From the NCBI GenBank assembly GCA_023678885.1, contig CM043013.1, forward strand, positions 20,182,791 through 20,246,790: a stretch of 64,000 nt of DNA, written 5' to 3'. Below the pieces are notes generated by a model. It ran no database searches, was not told where the DNA came from, and saw nothing but the letters and a program-made list of their open reading frames with translations. Position numbers and translations under genes: made by a program. Positions 1 to 11,455 of this stretch are shown here, one piece after another (the first letter of the stretch is position 1; each line of letters begins with the position of its first letter). This DNA is from Pogostemon cablin (lineage: Eukaryota; Streptophyta; Magnoliopsida; Lamiales; Lamiaceae).

Positions 1-339
1 ACTTATATTGTTTTAATAAACACATCAGCAATGATATGTCTTTTCCTCTGAAGGCACTACTGGTGAAACACCAGTAGAATTTTTTTGAAACTGCCATGTT
101 AATCTAATCTTTAAATTTCCATTGTGCTTTGTTATTGTGTTTAATTATTGTAACATTAGGTTCTAACAAGATCTTTTCGTGAACTCCAACTCTAGTTTGC
201 TATAACAAGTTAGTCTTCAAAATGACAATTTGCTGTCAAGCCATTAATTTTTCCACAAATTATCTATTGCACCCTATTCACCAAGCACCCATTATTACTT
301 TTAGTATATGAAAAAAATACTCTTTAAATTGATGAATTA
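1..339. other. AT-rich intergenic DNA, no gene seen
   Basis: This stretch is AT-rich with stops in all frames. I recognise no coding segment, RNA gene or element end in it. Confidence 0.6.
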
Positions 340-595
340 TTCTCCCTCCGTCCCACGTTAAAATTTACATTTTTCATTTTGGTTTGTCCCAAGTTAAGGT
401 TTTATATTTTCTTTTTTGTCAAGTGTGACCCACACAAAACAATTAATTATTCCACAAAGGGCCAACACACAATACTAATACAACTACTCACTACACATTA
501 AATATTATATTTCTCAATTCACTATTTATTAAAATATTATATCTCTTAATCTACGTGCAAAAATAAACGTAAACATTAACGCGGGAGGGAGGGAG
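340..595. mobile_element. Stowaway-like MITE 1
   Basis: The left end carries CTCCCTCCGTCCCACGTT and the right end its imperfect inverted copy (GCGGGAGGGAGGGAG), both flanked by TA. The length of about 256 bp, the CTCCCTCCGTCC terminus and the TA target are the hallmarks of Stowaway MITEs, non-autonomous derivatives of Tc1/mariner elements. It has no coding capacity. Its interior (GTTGTATTAGTATTG type) reads on the opposite strand from the three related copies further right. Confidence 0.75.
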
Positions 596-733
596 TATAT
601 TACTCTTCTAAATAAAAAATATTTTTTTATCTCAAAAAAAAATATATAATCACAACATATCAAAATTTGACTATTAGTAATATGTTTCATTTAAAAGAGT
701 AATTTGTCATAATTGTATAAAGTTATTTTTAAA

Positions 734-1191
734 GGGCAAGTCTTGTGTGAGACCGTTTCATGATGAGACCATTTTATGTTTTCGTAATTAGTTATCACTT
801 TCGTTATAAGATGTTATTACTTTTTATTTACACTATAATTTTTCATGAAATACTTCATTGCACTATTATCATTGATCGAGTATCACTGTTTATTAATGAT
901 GTTATCACTGTTTATCCGTCAAACTACGCAATAATATTAAAAAAAGATAAATAAAAATAAGAAGGGGACAAAGAGAAAGAGTGACGGGGAACAACGACAA
1001 ATAAAAAGCCAAACAAGCGGCTTGCAAAAGGAGCCAAAACAGGTGGTTTAGAGAGACAGAAGTAGACATGATTAAAAAGTCCATCAAAAGAGCCAAAAAA
1101 TTGGCTTATACAATCAGACTCGACTATAACCAAGAGAATATCCAAGATCATTGGCATGAAAATGGACCGACCGTCTCATGTAAGAGCTTAC
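734..1191. mobile_element. Possible MITE with imperfect terminal inverted repeats
   Basis: The left end reads GCAAGTCTTGTGTGAGACCG. The right end, read on the other strand, is GTAAGCTCTTACATGAGACGG. They pair imperfectly over about 20 bases, which suggests a short inverted-repeat element of roughly 460 bp. I could not define a target duplication, so family and exact ends are uncertain. The short ORFs inside look like chance. Confidence 0.4.
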
Positions 1192-1897
1192 CAAGTCTTT
1201 ACTATTTTTTAGTACTAAAGAGTAATTTTGTTATAATGACTGAGTAAATTCCTATTGGGATGTGTATTATTTATATTCATGACCGTAATAGTTCATCATT
1301 CTAACAAGTCGTTTTTCATAGTAGAAAGTAATTTTGATAAAATCAGGCGAGAATGCATGATAAATTGAGTTTGTAAGAGACATTTGGATCTCTAACTATA
1401 CAATTCATATCAGAAGGCTTTTTTTTTCCATGAATCGGGAAACACGAGTTATACAATTTTTTATATTTGGCAAAAATTCCTGCGCATCTGGGGACACGGA
1501 GGAATACTCCGTGTCCCAATTTGAACACAAACCTTTCCCCTGCAATCCTATTTAAACCTATGTATTGTTAGGGGCCTAAATTGCAAAGGGGCATGAAAAT
1601 TGTAAAGACGCACGAAATGTGCTCCGTGTGCACAGGAGCCTCACTCTTTATTTTTTTTTAATGTGTACATGATACGGGTAATACAAATTATACAATACTT
1701 TCTCTAACTAATAATATACTGAAACAATTCGAATTAATATTTAATTAGACTATTCAATGTAAGATTTAAAGGCCATCTCCATGTCAAAAAAAATATAATA
1801 AAAATAACAGCATCTTATAATTTCAATCGATTTTAATTGTTTGTCGAATCATGATGTCAGTGAGAGGTGAATGCCTAAAAATTACAACAATAAAATA
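1192..1897. other. AT-rich intergenic DNA, no gene seen
   Basis: No coding region or element terminus was recognised. The short open frame near 1343-1528 on the minus strand resembles nothing I know and lies in low-complexity DNA. Confidence 0.5.
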
Positions 1898-1899
1898 TA

Positions 1900-2116
1900 C
1901 TCCCTCCGTCACTCACGCTCTTTGGCTTTTGCTTTTGAACGAGTATTAAGGAGTATTATTATTTAAAATGAAGTTGGTAGTTGTATTAGTGGGAATATAA
2001 GCCCCATATTTTTATTATATTAGTGAGTGTGTGTGAGTTCCATGTATGTAAAAAAGAAAAGAAAACTCTTTAGGTGAGACGCCCAAAATAAAAAAAAAAC
2101 TCTCTTTGAAGGGGAG
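1900..2116. mobile_element. Stowaway-like MITE 2
   Basis: It starts CTCCCTCCGTCACTCACGC after TA and ends in an inverted copy (CTTTGAAGGGGAG) before TA. The interior shares GGAGTATTA, GTTGTATTAGTG and the pre-terminal GAGACGCCCAAAAT with the next two copies, so all are one family in one orientation. Confidence 0.72.
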
Positions 2117-2164
2117 TACATGTTTGGAGCATATGTTGCTGAAATAGAGAGTTTAAATAAATTA

Positions 2165-2415
2165 CTCCCTCATTCCCGTAGAAAGGTTTACGTTTGCTTT
2201 TTCACGGGGATTAAGGAGTATAGTATTTTAATATGTATTGGGGTGAGAAAAATAATATTTTAATGTGTAGTGTGTAGTTGTATTAGTGTAATATTGTGGG
2301 CCCTATGGAGATATTTAAATATTTCGTGTGTCCCATTTACTATAAAGATAAATGTAAACCTTTTTATGGGACGCCCAAAATGGAAATGCGTAAGTGTTTC
2401 TATATGACGGGGAAG
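2165..2415. mobile_element. Stowaway-like MITE 3
   Basis: It is flanked by TA on both sides, begins CTCCCTCATTCCCGT and ends ACGGGGAAG. The interior segments AAAATAATATTTTAATGT and GACGCCCAAAAT are shared with the neighbours. Length is about 251 bp and it is non-coding. Confidence 0.72.
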
Positions 2416-2479
2416 TATAAAGTTTATTACTCGATGTGTGTTAAGTAGAAGTGGTAAAATTTATAATTTATAAGATATA

Positions 2480-2733
2480 CTCCCTCTGTCCCGTTTCAAA
2501 CTTTACGTTTGCTTTTTGCACGTAAATTAAGGAATGTAGTATTCTAATGTGTAGTGAGGTGAGAAAAATAATATTTTAATGTAAAGTGAGGAGGTGTATT
2601 AGTGTGATATGTGGGTCCATGGAGAGAAAAAAAATTAATTTATGTGGGTTTCATTTACTAAAAAATGAAATGTAAAGATTAAAATGAGACGCCTAAATTG
2701 GAAATATTTAAAGTTTGAAATTGGATGGAGAGG
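2480..2733. mobile_element. Stowaway-like MITE 4
   Basis: It is flanked by TA, begins CTCCCTCTGTCCCGTTTC and ends GAAATTGGATGGAGAGG, the imperfect inverted copy. It closely resembles MITE 3, including the interior AAAATAATATTTTAATGT, and is non-coding. Confidence 0.72.
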
Positions 2734-2735
2734 TA

Positions 2736-3326
2736 TAATTTTAAAATTGTTGGTTGATATGGTTTTTTTTTGGGTCAAATTTAATGTGGGATGAGATATA
2801 AAAAGAAAGTGTGAAATTTAACAAGGTAATTTATATTGAAATCTGAATTAAATTGACGCAATTTTGAAAGGTTGTACACTGAATTGTAAATTTTAATTTT
2901 AAAAAGTTGTTTCTTTTTTTTAGAATTATTTTTTTTTATTTTATTTTTTACGGTAAAAAGAAAAAAATTGTGAACAGGAAGAGACCTTCCGGTGTAAGTT
3001 TTAGGCATGCCGTCCAATGGGCTAATTTAATTAAATATAGGTACGTACTGTCCAAACCCACCATTTTATCTAATACACCCAGTTAAAGGTTAAACATCCA
3101 TCAAAATATCAAAATTATTCTTTTAATTTTAAGATAATTACAAAATTGTCATTACACAATACACCCTATGACTTAATACACCCAAATCTCAAAAGTCAAA
3201 GTTTGATCGAAAAAGCCAAAATTAATGACAAAAATTTCTATAAAATTACAAATTTGTCATTATGATAATTAAAGCTTATATCTATTATTTTAATCCCCTA
3301 TTTTCGTTCCGCTTTCGATATAAAAA
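2736..3326. other. AT-rich DNA between MITEs and the viral segment
   Basis: This contains poly-T/poly-A stretches and repeated AATACACCC words (about 3070-3185). I see no gene. The part next to 3327 could be genomic flank or the tail of the integrated pararetrovirus. The boundary is not visible. Confidence 0.4.
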
Positions 3327-3338
3327 TGGTATCAGAGC
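3327..3338 (+). other. tRNA-Met primer binding site of the pararetrovirus
   Basis: TGGTATCAGAGC is complementary to the 3' end of plant initiator tRNA-Met and by convention marks nucleotide 1 of caulimovirid genomes. The same word is used by many LTR elements, but here no LTR precedes it and caulimovirid genes follow. Confidence 0.75.
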
Positions 3339-3558
3339 CCTAAATTTATTTATTTATGAATGAAAAAATTATTATATGCTCGTAACACTTAACGATAGGA
3401 GAGTTTCAAAGAATTATGGATCTGAAAAAAGTTCGACATTCGAGAGTGACAGGACTATTAACCCCGTTCAAGACTGAAGTAACAACATCTTCTAGCCTGT
3501 TGGATACGGCAGAACGAGGAGTCTTATACAATAATATTATAATATTTTGTATAGAAAA

Positions 3559-5760
3559 ATGGCGGAAAAGAATGTAGAGGCCAACAACCAATTCTGGAAT
3601 GAACTCCAACGAGGATGGAAACGGGCAGAGGCTCGTGCCAATTACACAAAGGAAGAACGCCTGGAGGAAATACGCCAAGATGAAATAAGATACTTCAAAT
3701 AGGTATCAAGAAATATAGTGGAACTCCATATTTTCACTGAGATCCATGGATGTATCCCCAGAAACGAACAATGGAGGAGACGACCAAATCAAGGTCCAAG
3801 AGAGATCTGCAAGTCATACCACTTCTCATGGTGGTCCAAATGACGGAGTAGAAAGAGATTATAGCAGATAACTCCAAGATGAATAAAGATCTTAGAGAAA
3901 TATAGAAGACGGTGAAATTCTTTGGAAAATATTGCCAAAATATGTCTAAGACAATATTTGAGATCAGCCACAAGATGGATAAGGTGAAACGTTGCAGAAC
4001 AAACAACTTGACCTCATCAAGAAATTGATAAATCAAGTAGAATCCCGGAAACTAATGCGATTGGGAGAAAGCCAGGAGGAAGGTTGCCATCAACCTTTAG
4101 AACCAAAAGGGAAGATGACGGAGGTCACAAGGGCAAAGATGGAGAATGAGAAGATGATCGCTATCCTTCTAGGAGAATCCACCTCTCTAGATGGAAAGAG
4201 CGAATCTTAAAGATCTATAATGTCTATATGAGTCTTTCAGAGGAATAACACTTGTAGATCTAAAGATGAATGTGGGAGAAACTTCAAACTCCAAACAGTA
4301 GTCGCAGACTCCTGAGATACAACATGATCTGAGTCAAAATGAAGGAAATTCTGGATCTCGTGGAGTCCATGAAGTAAGACAAGAAGAGACAATCCCAAAC
4401 CAAGGAAATTTCAATATAAAGGCGACGGGATTATCAACAGAAGATCAAAGTTGAGTTCCAGGATCTAATCTACACAACACCCCATATGGTCGGTCTCACC
4501 TTGAACCGATAAATCCATACACGTTGATCCTAAACCTCGATACTTTTGACTTCAACAACAGAGAGACCATGATCGACGAGTGAACGAATGCAATGAAAAT
4601 TGCAGGAGGTGCACTTGAGCTAGATAAGAAGGGTTCATAAGATTCCTAACTATGAGCCTGTAAGGATCAGTAAAGTGCGCCTGGTAGCTACTCTCAGATG
4701 AAGTCAAGAAGGAGGCCGTGGAAGGTGAAGACCTCGGTAATATCGTTGATCGCATGGAGGTTACTTCGAAGGGATGGAAGAAGAGAAGAAGAAGTATAGA
4801 AATGCCCTATACAACCTAGAACTACTTGACATTTGTTACGTAGATGAGTACATCAAACTATTCACAGAGAATATATGGAAATCAAAAATAAAAGAAGATG
4901 AAGTTTTCCACTTGTTCTTTGCCAAGATTCCAAGCCCATAGAGAGAAATGTTGATCAAAGAATATGAACCATGTGAGTTGGACTCAATAGCAAGAAAATT
5001 GTCTTTCCTCAAAGCCAAGATTGCAGAGTGGTGTCATCAAGCATTACTACACAAAAACTACAATAGATTAAGGGAAATCAACAAAACAGTGCCATTATGC
5101 TGCGAGAACAATGATCTTCCAACTATCATTGGAAGAAATCCAAGAAAACAGAAAAGAATGACGAAAAATTATCCTTACACTCAAAGAAGCGGAGGATGGA
5201 GGTAAAAAAACTAAGATCCTTTTGGTCCAAACAAAAGGCTCGAAACTATAAATCAGGGTAAAGGTCTGGACCTTCAAGATGGAGTTTAAGAAGTCAAGCC
5301 TCATCCTCAGGGTTAAATCAGAGGAGTATAAGAAGAACTCCTACAATAAGAACGTTCCAAAGAGTACCCATACGAGTCAATGAAGTATTCAAGGATTGTA
5401 ATTGCTATACGTGTGGAGTTAGAGGGCATATCTCACTTGATTGCCTAGAAAACCAGAAGGGGGAAGTACGACAATTTAAAACAACTCGGGAGATGGGGGA
5501 AGTTGTTTACTTCCAAGATCTGGTACATGTATATCCATTTGAAGATATACCTTCAGACGAGAGTATCTACAAAGAAGAATTCTTCAGTCAAGACAATTCA
5601 CCCGAAGATGAGTCGGAGTGAAGAAGAGAGCTTCAGACAAGAGATGCAAGTAGATATATTTAGATTCTTTTCCCAGACATCCAACTCTCATAAAATCCTT
5701 ATGAGAATCATGAAGAAGGATCTAAGATTCCATCTATATGATGGATTTACCGTAGGATGA
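3559..5760 (+). pseudogene. Caulimovirid coat-protein-like region, broken
   Basis: From an ATG at 3559 the sequence encodes a lysine/glutamate-rich protein in short open pieces parted by stops and frameshifts. The piece around 4800-5100 resembles the caulimovirid capsid core, with an acidic FxxxIPSP stretch followed by a KLSFLKAKIAEWC stretch. At 5397-5444 lies a finger, CNCYTCGVRGHISLDC, which matches the CxCx2Cx4Hx4C signature of caulimovirid coat proteins, more specific than the CCHC knuckle of ordinary retrotransposon Gag. In the virus this protein packages the genome. The copy cannot make an intact protein. The call rests mainly on the finger and on the RT further right. Confidence 0.65.
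5397..5444 (+). other. CxCx2Cx4Hx4C zinc finger of the viral coat protein
   Basis: All metal ligands (four Cys and one His) are intact although the surrounding frame is broken. The extra Cys two residues before the CCHC core is the caulimovirid feature. Confidence 0.75.
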
Positions 5761-5805
5761 TTAGTGCAGTTCCTTAGCCTCAGAAAGAGAAAGCACCATA
5801 TCATA

Positions 5806-5985
5806 ACCAAGTAGACTAGCCCACTTGGCCACTGGGCACTTCAACTATGTGGGAGATCCAGGTTCGATTCCCATTGGGAACGAATTAGGAGGGAGTAATA
5901 AGGAGGTTTGGAGAAAGGAGTGTATGGGTGCTTAGTGAACTAACCACTAACTATACTAACAACTAACATTTACGGATAAAAAAAT
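5806..5985 (+). mobile_element. tRNA-derived SINE inserted in the viral relic
   Basis: A 180 bp insert carries the Pol III B-box word GGTTCGATTCC (about 5871-5881) downstream of an A-box-like TTGGCCACTGGGC. It ends in the A-rich tail GGATAAAAAAAT. It is flanked by near-identical 12-bp direct repeats, CACCATATCATA (5794-5805) and CACCACATCATA (5986-5997), the target duplication expected of LINE-driven retroposition. It has no protein-coding capacity. Confidence 0.72.
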
Positions 5986-5997
5986 CACCACATCATA

Positions 5998-6516
5998 TAT
6001 AAGGTGACCGTAGGGGAGATAGCCATCCCTATAGTGCTCATGGGAAATATGATGGAGATGCAGCTAGTTCCTATGGATGAGATCAAGAGAGAACTTAGTA
6101 AACTCCAGAAGAAAGTAGTCAAGACTATGTCTTGGATCCATACCTGAGCCATTCAAATCCTTATCAAAGCAACATTTAAGGAAGGAATCGATACACCAAT
6201 CGATATTGCTATCTTTGATAAGAGGATCAAGAATACGAGAGAAGACTACCTGAGAGAAATCTCAGGAAACCTGTACACAGAAAAGGTGGCATCCCATATT
6301 TACCTTAAGATTACCTATAATCTAGCGGATCGAGATTTTAGTAGAGTGCTCACCCTTCATCAAGATTTCAAGAATAAAAATTTGATGAAAGAAGGGAATC
6401 GATTGTACTCTATCACTTACAATATTTCATATGCTCTATCCAATACTCATCATTCGGATTTATTTCAAATGAAGGAGTATATTGAGATACTAGAAGTTTT
6501 TGAAAGGGTAGCATGA
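5998..6516 (+). pseudogene. Caulimovirid movement-protein-like region
   Basis: The frame from about 6040, interrupted by a stop near 6146, leads into a 76-codon open stretch (6286-6516). It contains DRDFSRVL, LMKEGNRLYSITY and SYALSNTHHSDLF, words that I recognise from the movement protein of the 30K superfamily in caulimovirids. Upstream, ATFKEGIDTPIDIAIFD fits the same family. The protein would widen plasmodesmata for cell-to-cell spread of the virus. It lies downstream of the coat finger and upstream of the protease. The copy is truncated by stops on both sides, and the SINE sits just before it. Confidence 0.65.
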
Positions 6517-6813
6517 GCAACCAGACCAGAGACAATTTAGTTACCGCCAAACCACTACATGGATTTGCGAATCAAGGATAAGCCGGTGTGGAGAAGACAA
6601 GACAGCCTCATATTCTAGCAGAGAAGGGTTTCTTTCCAAGAAGACATGATGATCCACGAAAGATGGGAAGGAAACCAATTGTAGAAGTAATCTAAGAGTC
6701 GGCAAAGTTCACGACCAAAGGTGAACTAAAATGCCCAGAAGGATGGAGAGAAGTCGAAGTAATATTCGATATCACTAAAAAGGAAAACTTTATTCCTTAT
6801 GATGTCTTGTATT
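6517..6813 (+). pseudogene. Viral coding remnant between movement protein and protease
   Basis: This is plus-strand, lysine-rich broken coding sequence continuing the viral relic up to the Copia-1 insertion. It continues without loss at 14798 after the duplicated GTATT. No domain is recognisable. Confidence 0.45.
6809..6813. repeat. Target site duplication of Copia-1 (left)
   Basis: GTATT directly precedes the left LTR and is repeated at 14793-14797 after the right LTR. The viral sequence reads through when the element and one copy are removed. Confidence 0.88.
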
Positions 6814-8196
6814 TGTTGGCGTTTAATCGTTTGGTTAACGTGAACTGTTAGGGTTCCATACATTTTTAACAGTTAGCGGAAGCATGAAAATAAAAAACGT
6901 ATTACCTTTCACCAAGGTATTTGGAGAAGATGGATTCTCGCCAGCAGCCTGCGCAGCCTCACCGTTTTGGTTATAACTCTCTCATCCGATCTCGGATTTG
7001 AGTGATATATGCGCCAAACGATCCTCTCTTCTGTAGCTTTCTGACAGTATTTCACACTTTGAATTCTGAGGTTTGTATGATTTTATAAAAATCATGCAAG
7101 TTAGCGGACAGCAGCAACAAACAACCTTCCGGTCTTCTGCTGTATTCCCAAGTCCAATCTCGACATCGTGTAGGCGATGATCTTCGAGATTTTTTCAATC
7201 TGTCGTTCCGTCTATCCTCTTCATGTGTTAGGCGTGTCTCATCTTAGGGTTAGAACAAGTGAGATGACTTATATATGGGCTACAGCAGGGACCAAGAGGA
7301 GAAATTAGAGTTGGGCCTCCATTGGGCTTAGGTATCCAAGTTTAGCCCAAAGCTTATACTTAAATCCAATAATAATAATATATTCCACTAAAATATTATT
7401 ACTGCACTACCGTTCTAATCTCATAATTATATTATGGGCTCCTTCTTATTATGATCCCGTTAATCTCCCCATGTTTAAGATATACAATGCCCATTAATTA
7501 ATTAAGTTACTGACAACTCCATTAATTAATATCTCATCCGAGAGTAATACCACTCAACCTCATTATCATGCTGGAATAAATCTACCTACAGGGTTTACAT
7601 GATAATCCTTATGAGCTCCTCAAGGGGACATCATCAATCTATGTCGGACACGAATTCCTTCTACAATCAACAGTACACTATAGAGACAGCACTATTTCCC
7701 AACTCATCGAGTTTGTTGATTTAATTACATGTAAATCTCACTCATCGATGAATCAAAGAAATACACACTGCCCTATATGTCGAGATTATTGTATAGGGAT
7801 TAAGAGTACGAACATCCATATAACAGAGATCAGGTTCTTCTATATAGACAGTACAAGTCGAATGATCTCAAGTGGTCCTGCTCAATACACACAAAGTGCA
7901 CTAATGTGATTCTATAGTCGAGACAAGCTAATACCAAACCACACTACAACCATCCCGATAGAGAGTCCCCATCTGTCTCAATTGTGAGTGTTTATACTTT
8001 ATAAGAAAACCGATAATATGATCTTCCACGTGTTGTCGCACAACATATTATCTACAATATAAAGTAAGTGGACTATTGCATCGTACATATAAATAAATAA
8101 TAAGACGCAATCTTTTGATCATATGATTCTCATTTCAAATAAATTGTTATAACATTGTTCATACAAAAAGCTGAACTTTTAGTATACAATCAAATA
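6814..8196 (-). repeat. Copia-1 3' LTR
   Basis: It starts TGTTGGCGTTT and ends near TATACAATCAAATA, a mutated form of the CCAACA end seen in the sister LTR. It aligns along its length with 13415-14792 and with the LTRs of Copia-2 and Copia-3. Confidence 0.88.
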
Positions 8197-8213
8197 ATCT
8201 CCCACTTATACTA
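8197..8213 (-). other. Copia-1 polypurine tract
   Basis: Read on the minus strand this is AAGTGGGAGAT directly before the 3' LTR, the expected primer for plus-strand DNA synthesis. The same tract lies at 54847-54860 in Copia-3. Confidence 0.7.
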
Positions 8214-9835
8214 AAAGACTATGCTGTCATGTCTTCTGCCATACATCTGATTCCCATTCCCACTACACGATCATCAAAAGCTCTCGCTATAAGGTCCTCG
8301 TAAATGAATTTTACTAGGATATCATCCGATGCAATCTAGGCGACAACAACCTTCCTCTCATCATATGATTTTTCGTAACAGGTGGTACTCGCGCTCCATG
8401 TGTTTAATTGCCTTATGTGCTTGTGATTCCTTCAAGTTTGCACACCATTATCATCAAAATAAATTGTGATAACCTTGGGCAAACTTAGAAACACTTCAAA
8501 GTCCATCATGAAGTTTCTAGAGTCATACAAATACTTTAGCTACCTCATAGGCTTTAATTTATCATCTTTCCATAATGGAGTCCAGAGTCTGAAATATATT
8601 TCTATATAACACTCTTCCATATTATGGCTCTACTTCTTAAAATTAAACATAACCTTTGAGGTGGATTTACTGTCGTCCCTGTCTGATTTGAAAAATATGA
8701 ATCTATGTAACCCCTAAGAAGCAGTGAATCTGTTCGGTAAGTCCACACATAATTTCTAGTCCTTTCAGGTACTTCAAAATTATGTGTTACCACAGTTCAA
8801 CATTCTTGTTTTGGGTTACCTTGATACCCACTGTTCATGCCTTCGGCAAAACATATCTCCATTCTCGTGCATAGCATTCCTTATATTAAGCTTCCTTATT
8901 CGTCGAAGCATAAGGAACTGTTTTCATCATCTTTATCTTTTTTTGTGTCTCAAGACACATTTCCTTAGATAAAGTCACATGCTAAAACAAATAAGGATCG
9001 TATCATCTCATGAAGCTTGAGACTAGCATAACATCCTTTCGTGTGATCCATATTACCGTAATCAAAAGGATATTTTGGCTTCTCTTAAGTCCTTCATCTC
9101 ATACCGCTTTATTAACCATACCCATACGCCCGACAATACTCTTTTATTTTCTCCAATGAGCAATATATAATCTATGTATAATACAAAAAATACCACGACG
9201 TTTTGATCACTTTTTCAATACACAAGACACATCCGCACATTGAATAAATCCATATGCCTGGATTTTCTCATCAAAATAGTTGTTTCATGATCTTGAAGCT
9301 TGCTTTAGTCCCTCGATGGACACTTTTGAGCTTACTATCACAATGCTCTTAGCCCTTTGCAATGAATCACTCTGGTTGCTTCACATAGATGTTTTCCTCA
9401 AGACTTCCAATTAAGAAAGCTGTCTTGACATCTATTTGCTATCCCTCATATGTCATATGAGTAGCAACAGATAAAAGAGTCTGATCAACATATGCATAGC
9501 TATTGGTGAACAAATTTTCTCATAATCGAACCTTTTTCTTTCTGAGTATACCTCTTCGCAACAAGCTTTGCTTCTAAGGTTTTCACCTTACCGTATGATC
9601 CTCTTTTATTTTGTATGACTGCTTCCAATGGCTTTTACACCATTTAGTGGTCCTACAAGCTCCCAGACTTGATTTAGAATCCATTGATTCTATTTCAGAA
9701 ACCATTGAATTTTGCCAAGATTCAGCATTTCTATCTTGTAGTGCTTCGTCGTATCCGTGGGCCCATTCCATATTTACTAGGGACCAAGTATCACGACTCT
9801 CCCAAAACATATATCTCACAAGTTATCGAACAATC
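8214..9835 (-). pseudogene. pol: Copia-1 reverse transcriptase and RNase H, broken
   Basis: The minus strand enters RT near 9819 with DRNAESWQNSMVSEIESM, the usual start of copia RT, then falls into frameshifted pieces. The catalytic box near 9155-9180 reads YIDY in place of YxDD, so the second aspartate is lost. RNase H is recognisable towards the left end by NHKHI and, close to the stop near 8225, by a GMGIRCM-type ending. No functional protein could be made. Copia-3 carries the same region in slightly better shape. Confidence 0.75.
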
Positions 9836-10195
9836 CTCCCACTATGACAAGGCACTACACGCAAGTGTATCAGACGTGACACGCGTTGCAGTTTACCTTG
9901 TGGTATATCCTACACTTGGTACTAATACTTTGTGTTTTGCCTCTCACTTCCTTTAGAACAATTTATACATGGGTTTATGATTTAATACATAGTCCCTTTC
10001 CAAAAATCTAGTATTTGTGTTAACAATCACCCTTCGATATTTTGGACTAAATAAATCATCAGCCTTCATTTTTGTAGGATATCCCACAAATAGACAAACG
10101 TTATACGATATGTTGTTTCTAGGGCATACCCATAAAATGAATTTAGTAATTCCAAATAATTCATCATCTATCTAATCATTTCCAAAAGGTCTCAC
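9836..10195 (-). pseudogene. pol: Copia-1 integrase C-terminal remnant
   Basis: On the minus strand, broken frames give FVGYPTKMKADDLFSPK-type sequence (about 10020-10090), the segment that in copia elements follows the integrase core. The core itself is missing: the sequence jumps near 10195 to the region preceding integrase, where Copia-3 has about 530 more bases. Confidence 0.6.
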
Positions 10196-10990
10196 TCCTA
10201 TTAGGATTAGAAGATGCGTTATTAATTACTATTTGTTGCATCCGAAGGATAAACATGATTTATGAGTTTACAAATTGTCACTAACATAACACAACAGATT
10301 ATAGCTCCATCCTTCATCACTATGACCATATCATTTAAATGAAATGGAGTATCCATCCGTAAATGCATAGAGACTGAAATGAAATTCTTTCTATAAAATA
10401 GTACGTAAAGATAATTTCTCAAAACCAAAACGTTTATTCATATCGTAAGATAAATAAACAACTCCTAATGCAATAGCTAATACTCTCGTAATACTCCCAT
10501 GTATATTACAATCTCATCATCACTTATTTACAGGATTTTAGTGACTCCAGTATCTACAGACAACATGTCAGTAAATGCCATCACTAATCATGCTTCAACG
10601 ACTAGTGAATGAGATACTAACCTTGTTCACATCTTGATGAACTTGGATTTCCTTTGCCACATGTTTTGTCAGAAGTTCCCCACCATATACAACCTCTTGT
10701 ATTTCAGGTAGAACTTACTCAAACCACCTAGGCAAACTACGGAGAATTAAATTGATCTAGGTTTCCCTTCAATATCTACTCCGAGCATTTCCAATTCATT
10801 CATCAATTCAACCATGACCTCCCACCTATCTAACTTACTCAAGTATCTGAAGAGTTGCATGAGACCATAATATTTTTCTATGAACCTCTCTCCTCTTCAC
10901 TAGAGACTTTAAAAGGCATCATGGGATATCCTTAGTGAGAACACACTTATATTTTCCTAAGCAGTAAAATTAAAAACCAAGATTCTTTTC
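10196..10990 (-). pseudogene. gag: Copia-1 gag and protease remnant
   Basis: On the minus strand, pieces around 10640-10870 give LSKLDRWEVMVELMNELEMLG followed by a sequence with the spacing of copia Gag (helical core, then a conserved LxSLP-like stretch). The part at 10222-10428 may be the protease to pre-integrase linker (NFISVS-like). Several frameshifts and stops are present. The Gag call is moderate and the protease call weak. Confidence 0.5.
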
Positions 10991-11455
10991 TAATCACTAA
11001 TTTTGGATCAGTAAATATAATTTCTTTTAGTAAACAATAAGCAAGATAAAATCATTTGAAATTACAAAGAATCACAAATAAATACAATCTTCGAATTTTA
11101 TCCTTTTATATTGATTCCCTCAAAATAATATAAAAATAAAATTCACCGACATCTCAAGTACCGTGAGTCTGCATGCCACGTTAGGGTGGACGTATACAAA
11201 CCCGAACATTTACAAGAGAAAGTTTTACCCATTAATTTCATTTGTCAACCTAAACTCATGACAAAATAATTAATTGTCGGTTCCCCTTTGGCCATAAAAA
11301 TAATAGCAGTGACTCCGTTGGGGAGGTACTAATTATTTACATCAAAGTGTACACCATTATTTGATCCCAAGTCCGCTGCCCAAGCTTATGTGCCTTACTG
11401 TTGGAGAAGTACACACGCGCTCAAATAACTTTCTACAACCATCAATTATATAAGT
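10991..11455 (-). other. Copia-1 untranslated leader, AT-rich part
   Basis: There are no coding signs. It aligns with 57930-58410 of Copia-3, including CTCAAGTACCGTGAGTCTGC and GCAGTGACTCCGTTG, so it is an inherited part of the family's leader rather than a later insertion. Confidence 0.55.

Larger units (their letters stand above)
3327..6813 (+). mobile_element. Endogenous pararetrovirus (Caulimoviridae), left part
   Basis: This is a decayed, integrated plant pararetrovirus on the plus strand. It begins at a tRNA-Met primer site and runs through coat-protein-like and movement-protein-like coding regions. It is interrupted at 6813 by Copia-1 and resumes at 14798 with protease and RT. No LTR accompanies it, which separates it from the LTR elements around it. 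Frameshifts and stops are scattered throughout, so it is a relic. The domain order coat, movement, protease, RT is, from what I recall, that of cavemoviruses and solendoviruses rather than badnaviruses. Genus assignment is an inference. Confidence 0.78.

Noticed and set aside
924..1157. Overlapping minus-strand frames of 63 and 77 codons
   Set aside because: They lie in the interior of a probable MITE and are hydrophobic low-complexity translations without a recognisable domain.
5860..5890. Possible tRNA gene around the B-box GGTTCGATTCC
   Set aside because: No cloverleaf or acceptor stem could be formed. The insert has an A-rich tail and target duplication, so it is a SINE.
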